Part shown: positions 18,878-26,846 of the stretch, piece after piece
Layout: each line of letters starts with the position of its first letter
Position numbering within the stretch: position 1 is the first letter of the stretch
Source: Roseimaritima multifibrata
GTDB taxonomy: Bacteria; Planctomycetota; Planctomycetia; Pirellulales; Pirellulaceae
Assembly: GCF_007741495.1 (NCBI RefSeq)
Contig: NZ_CP036262.1
Span: 6,262,001-6,326,000 of the forward strand
Direction of reading: 5' to 3'
DNA length: 64,000 nucleotides
Notes under the pieces: model-generated
What the model was told of the DNA's origin: nothing
Database searches by the model: none
The model's input: the letters and a program-made list of their open reading frames with translations, nothing else
Made by a program: the position numbers and the translations under genes

Positions 18878-19354
18878 ATGGATCGAGTCGCGATTTTTGT
18901 GGACGTGCAGAACGTCTACTACACGGTCAAACAGAGCCGCGGATGTCACTTCAATTACCGCGTGTTCTGGGACCAAGTGACCGCCGGCCGAGAGGTCGTG
19001 TGCGCCTATGCGTACGCAATCGATCGCAAGGATCCGAAGCAGATTCAATTCCAGCAGATCCTCGAAACCATCGGCTTCACCGTCAAGCTCAAACCCTTCA
19101 TCCAGCGAGCCGATGGATCGGCAAAGGGTGACTGGGACGTTGGCATCACCATCGACATGCTGGAACAGGCAAGCCAAATCGACGTGGCCGTACTCGCGTC
19201 CGGCGATGGCGACTTCGACCTAATCGTCAAGAAACTGCGTGATCCCCACGGCGTGATGGTCGAAGTGTACGGCGAAAAATCGCTCACTGCCGCCTCCTTG
19301 ATCCAGGCCGCCAACCGGTACTTCCCCATCGAAGGGCCGCTATTACTGTCGTGA
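18878..19354 (+). CDS. NYN-domain protein (LabA/DUF88-like)
   Basis: A 158-residue protein of the NYN family, a PIN-like fold found in putative Mg-dependent ribonucleases. The acidic positions are present: D9 with N12 (FVDVQN), D86 and D88 (KGDWDVG), D93, and the SGDGDFD block with D110 and D112. Length and motif spacing match single-domain LabA/DUF88 proteins. The ATG at 18878 has AAAGGG six bases upstream and was preferred over an earlier in-frame ATG at 18821. It is cytoplasmic, with no neighbour of related function. The RNA substrate is unknown. Confidence 0.9.
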   Translation: MDRVAIFVDVQNVYYTVKQSRGCHFNYRVFWDQVTAGREVVCAYAYAIDRKDPKQIQFQQILETIGFTVKLKPFIQRADGSAKGDWDVGITIDMLEQASQIDVAVLASGDGDFDLIVKKLRDPHGVMVEVYGEKSLTAASLIQAANRYFPIEGPLLLS

Positions 19355-19672
19355 TCGACCCGACGATTAACGACGCCCAGCGTGCAGCAGCTAAGGGGGA
19401 CAGACAGTCCACGCGGAATCCTGCCTAGGATTCTCCCGAGACAATCCAGCCAACCACTCGGCGGACGCCACTGCTGACTTATAAGTTTCGCTGTAAAACA
19501 ACGTTCAACCCTATAAGATTGCCCTCCTTGAATATCTGCCGGTGTTGGTCAATCCAGCCAGAAGCCGGTTGCCCAGTTATCCTACAATCGACATGCCAAG
19601 GGCAAACGATTTCCGCACCGCCAGCGATAACGATTGATGGCGGATCGACGCAAAATCAAACAAGGACCGACG
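19355..19672. other. Intergenic stretch, nothing recognised
   Basis: About 320 bases between two plus-strand genes. I see no repeat, terminator or RNA gene that I can support. Confidence 0.4.
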
Positions 19673-20989
19673 ATGGAACGAATATTACGATACGCAGCGG
19701 TGATGGCACTACTGACAACGTGCACGTTTGCAGTCTTTGCCGACGACAACATCTCGCAGGCGGAACATCGCGAGATCAACCAAATCGCGACGGCCCCCGA
19801 ATCTCGCCTGATCGCAATCACGAATGCTCGCTTGATCGACGGCAATGGTGGACCTCCCATCGAGCACGCCTGCGTCATTGTACGAGGCGATAAAATTGTC
19901 TTTGCGGGGCCACAAACGGAGGCTCACATCCCAAAGGAAGCTGTCACGTTTGACGCAGACGGGAAGTCATTGTTACCCGGCCTGTTTGATTCGCACTTTC
20001 ACTCCAGCAACTCGGCGGAGCGTCCGATCGAGTACGAACTAAACAACGGCATCACCTCGTTCCGAGACCCCGGGCACCCGTTCAAATTTTATCGCTGGTT
20101 AGAGGGCAACCAGTTAACGATCCCCCGCATCTTTCTCACCGGCGGTCATCTGGACGCCGCCCCTCCAGCATGGCCAAAGCAAGCCGTTGTCATCGAAACC
20201 TCAAGGCAAGCTGCCGAAGCCGTCGACGCTCATGTCACTCGCGGAGCTTCCGCGATCAAGATCTACATGCGATTGCCAGTGGAGCACATCGCGGCAGCGT
20301 GCGATGCAGCCGACCGGCACGGCGTTCCGGTCACCGCACACCTGGAATTAATCAGAGCCGACGCAGCAATCGAGGCCGGAGTCGACGGCATCGAACACAT
20401 CACCTCATTCGGAACCACATTGGCGGATCCAAAGCAGGCGAGGATGTTTGAGGAAGTCGTCGGAAAGGATTCCAAAGCACGTCACGAGTGGCGGCCCCGG
20501 CTATGGAGCAATATTGAACTGGACAACAATCCAAGACTGCAGCCATTACTGGACCAGATCGTCCAGAGGGGTGTTTTCATCTCGCCAACGCTAGCCATCT
20601 TCGAAGCGCACGCCGGAGAGAAGGAGGCCACCCCCGTCACCATATCTGCCTACGCGAACATGTTTCGCTTCGTCCAGCTTTGCCATCAACAAGGAGCGAA
20701 GATAGTCGTTGGTTCACACACCTACGCGCCGTTTGCCGACAAAGGCAAAGCCTATCTACGAGAAGTAGAGCTTTTGGTCGAAGCAGGCATGACACCACAG
20801 GAAGTCATCACAGCCGCAACCAAAACAAACAGTCAGTTCTTCGGTGCGCAAGATCGCTTAGGCACAATCGAACCCGGCAAACTTGCAGACCTCATCGTGA
20901 TAGACGGTTCCCCCGACAAAACAATTAGCGACCTAGATAATGTCACGCAAGTAATGCTAGGCGGCAATTGGATCGACCCGCAAAAATAA
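19673..20989 (+). CDS. Secreted amidohydrolase with altered metal motif
   Basis: A 438-residue amidohydrolase-superfamily protein (imidazolonepropionase-like). It has a signal peptide to about residue 23. A small beta-sandwich (ITNARLIDGNG) surrounds the barrel, and the C-terminal GTIEPGKLADLIVI motif is typical. Metal ligands seen are H108 and H110 (DSHFH), K196 (AIKIYM), H223 (TAHLEL) and H242 (GIEHITSF). The last conserved position, normally Asp in a G-T-D motif, is occupied by GSHT at 347-350, so His replaces the catalytic Asp. Either a histidine-containing subfamily or altered activity is possible. The ATG at 19673 is preceded by AAGGA. The gene ends next to the large repeat block. Confidence 0.88.
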   Translation: MERILRYAAVMALLTTCTFAVFADDNISQAEHREINQIATAPESRLIAITNARLIDGNGGPPIEHACVIVRGDKIVFAGPQTEAHIPKEAVTFDADGKSLLPGLFDSHFHSSNSAERPIEYELNNGITSFRDPGHPFKFYRWLEGNQLTIPRIFLTGGHLDAAPPAWPKQAVVIETSRQAAEAVDAHVTRGASAIKIYMRLPVEHIAAACDAADRHGVPVTAHLELIRADAAIEAGVDGIEHITSFGTTLADPKQARMFEEVVGKDSKARHEWRPRLWSNIELDNNPRLQPLLDQIVQRGVFISPTLAIFEAHAGEKEATPVTISAYANMFRFVQLCHQQGAKIVVGSHTYAPFADKGKAYLREVELLVEAGMTPQEVITAATKTNSQFFGAQDRLGTIEPGKLADLIVIDGSPDKTISDLDNVTQVMLGGNWIDPQK

Positions 20990-21053
20990 CAAACCCCAAT
21001 CTCAGCAAACGAAGACGTTCATCGACTCAGCACACGCATCGCCCCCAAACGTA

Positions 21054-21233
21054 GTAGCGCCGCCTAATCTGGTAGCGCCGCCTAATCTCGTAGCGCCGCC
21101 TCTCCTCGTAGCGCCGCCTAATCTCGTAGCGCCGCCTCTCCTCGTAGCGCCGCCTCTCCTCGTAGCGCCGCCTCTCCTCGTAGCTCCGCCTCTCCTCGTA
21201 GCTCCGCCTCTCCTCGTAGCTCCGCCTCTCCGA
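21054..21233. repeat. 18-bp tandem repeat, ten copies
   Basis: The block GTAGCGCCGCCT recurs every 18 bp at 21054, 21072, 21090, 21108, 21126, 21144, 21162, 21180, 21198 and 21216. The last three copies read GTAGCTCCGCCT. The unit equals the head of the 97-bp repeat (TCGTAGCTCCGCCTCTCC), and the tenth copy runs directly into a full 97-bp unit. It therefore looks like a local expansion of one sub-unit. Confidence 0.9.
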
Positions 21234-21332
21234 GGCGGAGACCTCAGCAAGCACGAGTCTCGGAGAGACTCTACTACGGGCCAGGGCAGCGATGTCACAT
21301 CGGCTCACCCTCGTAGCTCCGCCTCTCCGAGG

Positions 21333-21728
21333 CGTGCGATATATAAATGAAGAAAGTCTGGCTCCCCTCGCCCTTAAGCGAGCTCTTTGGTGCGGAAGAA
21401 ATCTCTGCTAGTTCATAGCGTGATCTCTGCCTCTTTGCTTGATTTAGTGGAGCTCGCTTGGGGGAGAGGGGCTGGGGGAGAGGGGGAGATTTCCAGGCGG
21501 CGATTTTGCAGCCAAGACGCGGTGAACACCTCGGATTTCAAGCGGTTATGCCACGCCTTGCCCAACGCTGTCGGCCCCTCTCCCCCAGCCCCTCTCCCCC
21601 AAAGCAAGCCTTTGAATCGTACTTAATTGCATTAGCTGGCGAACCGATGATCCGGTATCAAACCTGTTTTAGGCGAGCTTGTTTTGAGGGCGAGGGGAGC
21701 CAGACTTTCTTCACTTATTCTTTTCACG
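21333..21728. repeat. 396-bp palindromic element, copy 1
   Basis: The two ends are inverted repeats of about 40 bp. Both begin CGTG, then differ in about ten bases, then match through TGAAGAAAGTCTGG and the following CTCCCCTCGCCC. Inside, a 28-bp G-rich segment (21458-21485, pattern G5-AGA-G4-CT-G5-AGA-G4/5) has an exact inverted partner at 21575-21602. Each arm is thus also a G-quadruplex motif on one strand. The element sits inside hairpin 1 of a 97-bp unit. The 15-bp palindrome CGCCTCTCCGAGGCG is present on both sides, as expected of a target duplication, in which case the element proper is 21335-21726, beginning TG and ending CA. It has no transposase. It could be a non-autonomous element or a structured RNA. 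Confidence 0.9.
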
Positions 21729-21932
21729 CCTCTCCGAGGCGGAGACCGTAACAAGCACGAGTCTCGGAGAGACTCTACTACGTGCCAGCGCAGCCATCTC
21801 ACATCGGCTCACCCTCGTAGCTCCGCCTCTCCGAGGCGGAGACCTCAACAAGCACGAGTCTCGGAGAGACTCTACTACGTGCAAGCGCAGCCATTTCGCA
21901 TCGGCTCACCCTCGTAGCTCCGCCCCTCCGGA

Positions 21933-22328
21933 CGTGCGATATATAAATGAAGAAAGTCTGGCTCCCCTCGCCCCTAAGCGAGCTCTTTGGTGCGGAAGAA
22001 ATCTCTGCTAGTTCATAGCGTGATCTCTGCCTCTTTGTTTGATTTAGTGGAGCTCGCTTGGGGGAGAGGGGCTGGGGGAGAGGGGGAGATTTCCAGGCGG
22101 CGATTTTGCAACGAAGACGCGGTTAACGCCTCGGATTCCAAGCGGTTATGCCACGCCTTGCCCAACGCTGTCGGCCCCTCTCCCCCAGCCCCTCTCCCCA
22201 AAAACAAGCCTTTGAATCGTACTTAATTGCATTAGCTGGCGAACCGATGATCCGGTATCAAACCTGTTTTAGGCGAGCTTGTTTTGAGGGCGAGGGGAGC
22301 CAGACTTTCTTCACTTATTCTTTTCACG
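21933..22328. repeat. 396-bp palindromic element, copy 2
   Basis: Same length and architecture as copy 1, 600 bp further on (one 503-bp period plus one extra 97-bp unit). The left copy of the flanking 15-bp palindrome is altered here (CGCCCCTCCGGACG), the right copy is intact. Confidence 0.9.
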
Positions 22329-22391
22329 CCTCTCCGAGGCGGAGACCCCAGCAAGCACGAGTCTCGGAGAGACTCTACTACGGGCCAGGGC

Positions 22392-22394
22392 AGC
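22392..22394. repeat. Target duplication AGC, left of the IS3 element
   Basis: AGC at 22392-22394 is repeated at 23668-23670. Joining the flanks restores GGGCAGCGATCTCG, which occurs uninterrupted at 24169-24182. Confidence 0.85.
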
Positions 22395-22438
22395 TGAGGT
22401 GGTGCCGGTTTTGGGGGCCACCGGGAAGCTTGCGCCGC

Positions 22439-23330
22439 TCATGCGGCGGCTTCGTACTGTGTCGGCGTGAGGTAGCCGAGAGATGAATGTCGGCGATCGG
22501 TGTTGTAGTACTGGATGTACTCAGTCAACTCGCGTTTTGCGATCGCCATACTCAGGTATTCGGCCATACCCATTTCAGTCTTGAGAGTTCCGAAGCATGA
22601 TTCCATAAATGCATTGTCGTAGCAGTCGCCCGCACGACTCATGCTCTGTCGCATTGATGCACGAGAGAGAATTCCACGATACCGCTTTCCTGCATATTGG
22701 CCACCACGGTCAGTGTGGTGAATCAATCCTGCCGAAGGCTGCACAGCTCGAATCGATCGCTGAAGAGCTGTCACAGCGAGTTGTTCAGTCATGTCATCGC
22801 GGAAATCCCATCCAACAATCCGGCGTGAATAGCGATCCATCAGCGTGGCAAGATATCCAAAACCAATACCATCGACGGGAATGTACGTAATGTCGCCTAC
22901 CCAAAGTTGACCAAAGGTGGTCGGTTCTAGCAGATCCAGCAAAAGGTTAGGACTGTACCCAAGCCGATGTCGACTTTCGGTGGTTCGCGGCTTAAACGAT
23001 TTCGGCTGAATCGCGCGAAGTCCTGCATCTTCCATGAGTTTTGACACTCTGCGACGGCCGCAATGAATGTCCATTGTCTTCAGTTCCTCAACGATTCGAC
23101 GGCTGCCATAGCGGCGTTTATGCTTTCGGAAGACCGCAGTGACGATCGGCAGTAACGCGGCATCAGACTCATCGCGCTCCGAGCCTCCGGAACGCTGCCA
23201 GGCTTGAAAGGAAGACCGATTGAGCGATAGGAAATCACAGACCTCTCGCTCGGATGCTATCTGCAGCTGGACAATCGACGCGGCAGCGGGATAGATTTCG
23301 GCTACTCGTTGCGGCCGAAAATGATTAACG
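22439..23330 (-). CDS. IS3-family transposase OrfB (frameshift product)
   Basis: This frame encodes the catalytic half of the transposase. It is entered by -1 slippage from orfA at A-AAA-AAG (23337-23331), after which it reads SVNHFRPQRVAEIYPAAAS. It contains the HTH_21-type FRKHKRRYGSRRIVEEL and the DDE core: GDITYIP (first Asp), HTDRGGQY (second Asp) and AFMESCFGTLKTE (Glu). The C-terminus YYNTDRRHSSLGYLTP is the family signature. An internal ATG at 23074 could give a shorter product, but it lacks the helix-turn-helix part. Confidence 0.93.
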
Positions 23331-23586
23331 CTTTTTTTAAGACGTCGCGCTCCCGCTCGACGCGACGCAACTGATTCTCCAGCTCTTTGACCCGATCATC
23401 CATCGCGTCGGCCACCGGGCCTGCGGCTGTCAACTGCTGCTGTTTCCACCGACGGACGATGGTTGGGCAGGTAATGCCCAGACGTTCTGCCACCGACTTT
23501 GCGGAGTGCCCATCGAGGAGCATTTGAACTGCCTCTCGCTTAAAGTCTTCATCGTAAACCCGTCGCGTTTTTGCTTTCTTGGCCAT
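23302..23586 (-). CDS. IS3-family OrfA (HTH_Tnp_1)
   Basis: A 94-residue DNA-binding protein. Residues 8-55 form the HTH_Tnp_1 domain (YDEDFKREAVQML, then AERLGITCPTIVRRWKQQ). A leucine-zipper-like coiled coil (VKELENQLRRVERERDVLKKAL) follows and in this family mediates dimerisation. Translation either ends at the TAG after GRNE or slips back one base at the seven-A run (complement of 23332-23338) to make the OrfAB transposase. Confidence 0.94.
   Translation of the reverse strand: MAKKAKTRRVYDEDFKREAVQMLLDGHSAKSVAERLGITCPTIVRRWKQQQLTAAGPVADAMDDRVKELENQLRRVERERDVLKKALIIFGRNE
23331..23340 (-). promoter_or_regulatory. Programmed -1 frameshift site of the IS3 element
   Basis: On the minus strand the sequence is TTAAAAAAAG. 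The heptamer A-AAA-AAG allows both tRNAs to slip back one base from the orfA to the orfB frame. This is the established mechanism of IS3-family expression; slippage here is inferred. Confidence 0.8.
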
Positions 23587-23712
23587 CCATGATCCCCAGG
23601 AGCTTGTGGTTGATAGTCATACCAAATTTTTAGCTTCCTGGTGGCCCCCAAAACCGGCACCACCTCAAGCGATCTCGCATCGGCTCACCCTCGTAGCTCC
23701 GCCTCTCCGAGA

Positions 23713-24108
23713 CGTGCGATATATAAATGAAGAAAGTCTGGCTCCCCTCGCCCCTAAGCGAGCTCTTTGGTGCGGAAGAAATCTCTGCTAGTTCATAGCG
23801 TGATCTCTGCCTCTTTGCTTGATTTAGTGGAGCTCGCTTGGGGGAGAGGGGCTGGGGGAGAGGGGGAGATTTCCAGGCGGCGATTTTGCAGCCAAGACGC
23901 GGTGAACACCTCGGATTTCAAGCGGTTATGCCACGCCTTGCCCAACGCTGTCGGCCCCTCTCCCCCAGCCCCTCTCCCCAAAAACAAGCCTTTGAATCGT
24001 ACTTAATTGCATTAGCTGGCGAACCGATGATCCGGTATCAAACCTGTTTTAGGCGAGCTTGTTTTGAGGGCGAGGGGAGCCAGACTTTCTTCACTTATTC
24101 TTTTCACG
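23713..24108. repeat. 396-bp palindromic element, copy 3
   Basis: Same length and architecture as copy 1. Its distance from copy 2 is 1780 bp. Subtracting the IS and its 3-bp duplication (1276 bp) leaves 504 bp, the normal period. Confidence 0.9.
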
Positions 24109-24215
24109 CCTCTCCGAGGCGGAGACCTCAGCATGCACGAGTCTCGGAGAGACTCTACTACGGGCCAGGGCAGCGATCTCGCGCCGGCTCACCCCCGTAG
24201 CTCCGCCTCTCCGGA

Positions 24216-24611
24216 CGTGCGATATATAAATGAAGAAAGTCTGGCTCCCCTCGCCCCTAAGCGAGCTCTTTGGTGCGGAAGAAATCTCTGCTAGTTCATA
24301 GCGTGATCGCTGCCTCTTTGCTTGATTTAGTGGAGCTCGCTTGGGGGAGAGGGGCTGGGGGAGAGGGGGAGATTTCCAGGCGGCGATTTTGCAGCCAAAA
24401 CGCGGTGAACGCCTCGAATTTCAAGCGGTTATGCCACGCCTTGCCCAACGCTGTCGGCCCCTCTCCCCCAGCCCCTCTCCCCCAAAACAAGCCTTTGAAT
24501 CGTACTTAATTGCATTAGCTGGCGAACCGATGATCCGGTATCAAACCTGTTTTAGGCGAGCTTGTTTTGAGGGCGAGGGGAACCAGACTTTCTTCACTTA
24601 TTCTTTTCACG
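24216..24611. repeat. 396-bp palindromic element, copy 4
   Basis: Same length and architecture as copy 1, 503 bp after copy 3. It has a few point differences: GAACCAGACT instead of GAGCCAGACT in the right terminal repeat, and GATCGCTGCC instead of GATCTCTGCC. Confidence 0.9.
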
Positions 24612-24718
24612 CCTCTCCGAGGCGGAGACCCCAGCAAGCACGAGTCTCGGAGAGACTCTACTACGGGCCAGGGCAGCCATTTCGCATCGGCTCACCCCCG
24701 TAGCTCCGCCTCTCCGGA

Positions 24719-25114
24719 CGTGCGATATATAAATGAAGAAAGTCTGGCTCCCCTCGCCCCTAAGCGAGCTCTTTGGTGCGGAAGAAATCTCTGCTAGTTC
24801 ATAGCGTGATCTCTGCCTCTTTGCTTGATTTAGTGGAGCTTGCTTGGGGGAGAGGGGCTGGGGGAGAGGGGGAGATTTCCAGGCGGCGATTTTGCAGCCA
24901 AGACGCGGTGAACACTTCGGATTTCAAGCGGTTATGCCACGCCTTGCCCAACGCTGTCGGCCCCCCTCCCCCAGCCCCTCTCCCCCAAAACAAGCCTTTG
25001 AATCGTACTTAATTGCATTAGCTGGCGAACCGATGATCCGGTATCAAACCTGTTTTAGGCGAGCTTGTTTTGAGGGCGAGGGGAGCCAGACTTTCTTCAC
25101 TTATTCTTTTCACG
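24719..25114. repeat. 396-bp palindromic element, copy 5
   Basis: Same length and architecture as copy 1, 503 bp after copy 4. One arm of the inner repeat carries a T-to-C change (CCCCCCTCCCCC), which leaves the fold largely intact. It is followed by six 97-bp units without further elements. Confidence 0.9.
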
Positions 25115-25712
25115 CCTCTCCGAGGCGGAGACCCCAGCATGCACGAGTCTCGGAGAGACTCTACTACGTGCCTGGGCAGCGATCTCGCATCGGCTCACCC
25201 TCGTAGCTCCGCCTCTCCGAGGCGGAGACCCCAGCAAGCACGAGTCTCGGAGAGACTCTACTACGTGCCTGGGCAGCGATCTCGCATCGCTCACCCTCGT
25301 AGCTCCGCCTCTCCGAGGCGGAGACCCCAACAAGCACGAGTCTCGGAGAGACTCTACTACGTGCCAGCGCAGCCATCTCGCATCGGCTCACTCTCGTAGC
25401 TCCGCCTCTCCGAGGCGGAGACCCCAGCAACCACGAGTCTCGGAGAGACTCTACTACGTGCCTGTGCAGCGATTTCACATCGGCTCACCCTCGTAGCTCC
25501 GCCTCTCCGAGGCGGAGACCCCAACAAGCACGAGTCTCGGAGAGACTCTACTACGTGCCTGGGCAGCGATCTCGCATCGCTCACCCCCGTAGCTCCGCCT
25601 CTCCGAGGCGGAGACCCCAGCAAGCACGAGTCTCGGAGAGACTCTACTACGTGCTACTCCACCGACCTGGAGGCCTAGCGATGCCTGAAACCACGGAAGG
25701 ACAGCGTCGATA

Positions 25713-26126
25713 TCAGCGACCGCGGCCTACGGATCTTGGGGCCGGATAATAATGCAGGAACTGCATGAAGCCGGCTTGATTCCCCGTCTCGAGGGCCTCT
25801 TCATTTCTGGCAGCACCACGCGACAGTTGCTGGATCTGCAGCGAACGGATTCGCTCGGTAGCTCGCACCTGAGAATTAAACTGTTGCTGATCCACCCGGG
25901 GACGCACCAAAGAAAAGTAATTCGGAATCGGACCCGAATTCGACTGCAGCAGACCAATATATGGCGACATGGTCGGAGTTGCCGGCTCATAACTCCGCTG
26001 TCTTGATCGCTGCTGAGCCTCCGCCGTCGTTGCCATCGCCACCGTCAATGCAGCGAACGCAAAGATTGCCGTATGCCTACGCAGTTTCGACAACGAGCCA
26101 ACCGCCGACTGAATCACGAGCCACAT
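25713..26126 (-). CDS. Small secreted planctomycete-type protein
   Basis: A 137-residue protein starting MWLVIQSAVGSLSKLRRH. A long signal peptide ends near TAEAQ. The mature part reads TMSPYIGLLQSNSG, then PNYFSLVRPRVDQQQF, then a Gln/Arg-rich helix, and it ends GFMQFLHYYPAP. I recognise this layout (S-P-Y-x-x-L-L, then N-Y-x-x-L-V-R-P, then an aromatic C-terminus) from short exported proteins in planctomycete genomes; no function is known to me. The frame is open 21 codons further upstream, but that part precedes the signal peptide. It is convergent with the amidohydrolase gene, with array B in between. Confidence 0.72.
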   Translation of the reverse strand: MWLVIQSAVGSLSKLRRHTAIFAFAALTVAMATTAEAQQRSRQRSYEPATPTMSPYIGLLQSNSGPIPNYFSLVRPRVDQQQFNSQVRATERIRSLQIQQLSRGAARNEEALETGNQAGFMQFLHYYPAPRSVGRGR

Positions 26127-26846
26127 TGTAAGGTTCCTTGAATTGCCGGGGATGAATTCGCTTCTGTTTATCGTAACACAATCGGCCATTTACCATGCGG
26201 AACTTGAGGTTTGCTTGCCATTCGGCCGAAACAGGTTCAGTTTTTACGACTTAGGTAAAATTTTCCGAATCGAACTGCCGTGCGACGCGTTTAGCGATAA
26301 CGCAAAACGCAAACGCGTTAACCGCGGTCTGCCAACCAGCGTATGGGCGTTTCCAGCAAGCATAGTAAGAACTGGATACTATCCCTCAACGCGATCTACT
26401 TCCTTTCTTAGCGGAACGGCGAAGTCGCCCGGCAAGCGCACTGAAAACACAATGAACTTGCCGATCGGCTTGCCCCGCCCCACCAGGAAAACCGCCACAG
26501 ATGGCATTGGGTTATCCCCCACCTCACCAACCAAAACGCTCGCTGCAAACAGCCATTCGAATCTTAAAATCCCCCCACCCAGACTGGTCACCACGGCGTA
26601 ATCGTCTTAAATCCCCGCCTCTTTCTGAATTGGTTTGAAGCGGTCAGCACTCGATTGTCGATGGTTGGGGTTATTAGGGCCTTGCTGTTTCGTGGGCCGA
26701 CCGAGCGTCTTGCAATTTGACAAGTGGCCAACCTTGCAGACCCCCTCCGACTCCGCCGTGCCAGCCCCGCTTGCACGGTTATCCACGAACGCTCCCATCG
26801 ACGCAGTCGGGCCCAGAAACTTTAAGCTTACGACAGGAAAATCGTG
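26127..26846. other. Intergenic region upstream of the polysaccharide locus
   Basis: About 720 bases between divergent genes. It must hold the promoter for the export gene, but I see no clear hexamer pair. It contains dispersed repeat B, copy 2 (26393-26510). No supported gene is seen. Confidence 0.45.
26393..26510. repeat. Dispersed hairpin repeat B, copy 2
   Basis: GATCTACTTCCTTTCTTAGC followed by GGAACGGCG opens this copy, and CAGATGGCATTGG closes it, matching both ends of copy 1 (18713-18771). The middle is about 60 bp longer. The left arm has diverged (ACGCGATCT rather than ATGCCATCT), so the closing stem is weakened. Confidence 0.55.

Larger units (their letters stand above)
22395..23667 (-). 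mobile_element. IS3-family insertion sequence, complete
   Basis: A 1273-bp element. Its ends are inverted repeats of about 36 bp with one mismatch, starting TGAGGTGGTGCCGG and ending with the complement ...CACCTCA. The terminal TG/CA and the 3-bp target duplication AGC are typical of IS3. It carries orfA and orfB in the usual order with a -1 slippery site between them. Both frames are intact, so it may be active. It inserted into the 97-bp unit between palindromic copies 2 and 3. Confidence 0.95.
21216..25655. repeat. 97-bp repeat array B (twelve units, interrupted)
   Basis: The second-hairpin reference recurs at 21254, 21758, 21855, 22358, 24138, 24641, 25144, 25241, 25337, 25434, 25531 and 25627. 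Neighbouring units are 96-97 bp apart; the larger gaps hold five 396-bp elements and an IS. Each unit has the two three-base-loop hairpins described for array A. Like array A, it occupies a convergent intergenic region, between the amidohydrolase gene (+) and the small secreted protein gene (-). Around the 396-bp elements the structure is a compound repeat with a 503-504-bp period. Confidence 0.92.

Noticed and set aside
21002-21308. Minus-strand frames encoding Arg/Gly-rich hexapeptide repeats
   Set aside because: The six-residue period is simply the 18-bp tandem repeat read in frame.
21387-21626. A 79-codon open frame present in all five palindromic elements, and a 64-codon one on the other strand
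   Set aside because: The frames run straight through the inverted G-rich arms and consist of Gly/Arg or Pro/Ser runs dictated by the palindrome. They are shared only because the copies are nearly identical. There is no ribosome binding site.
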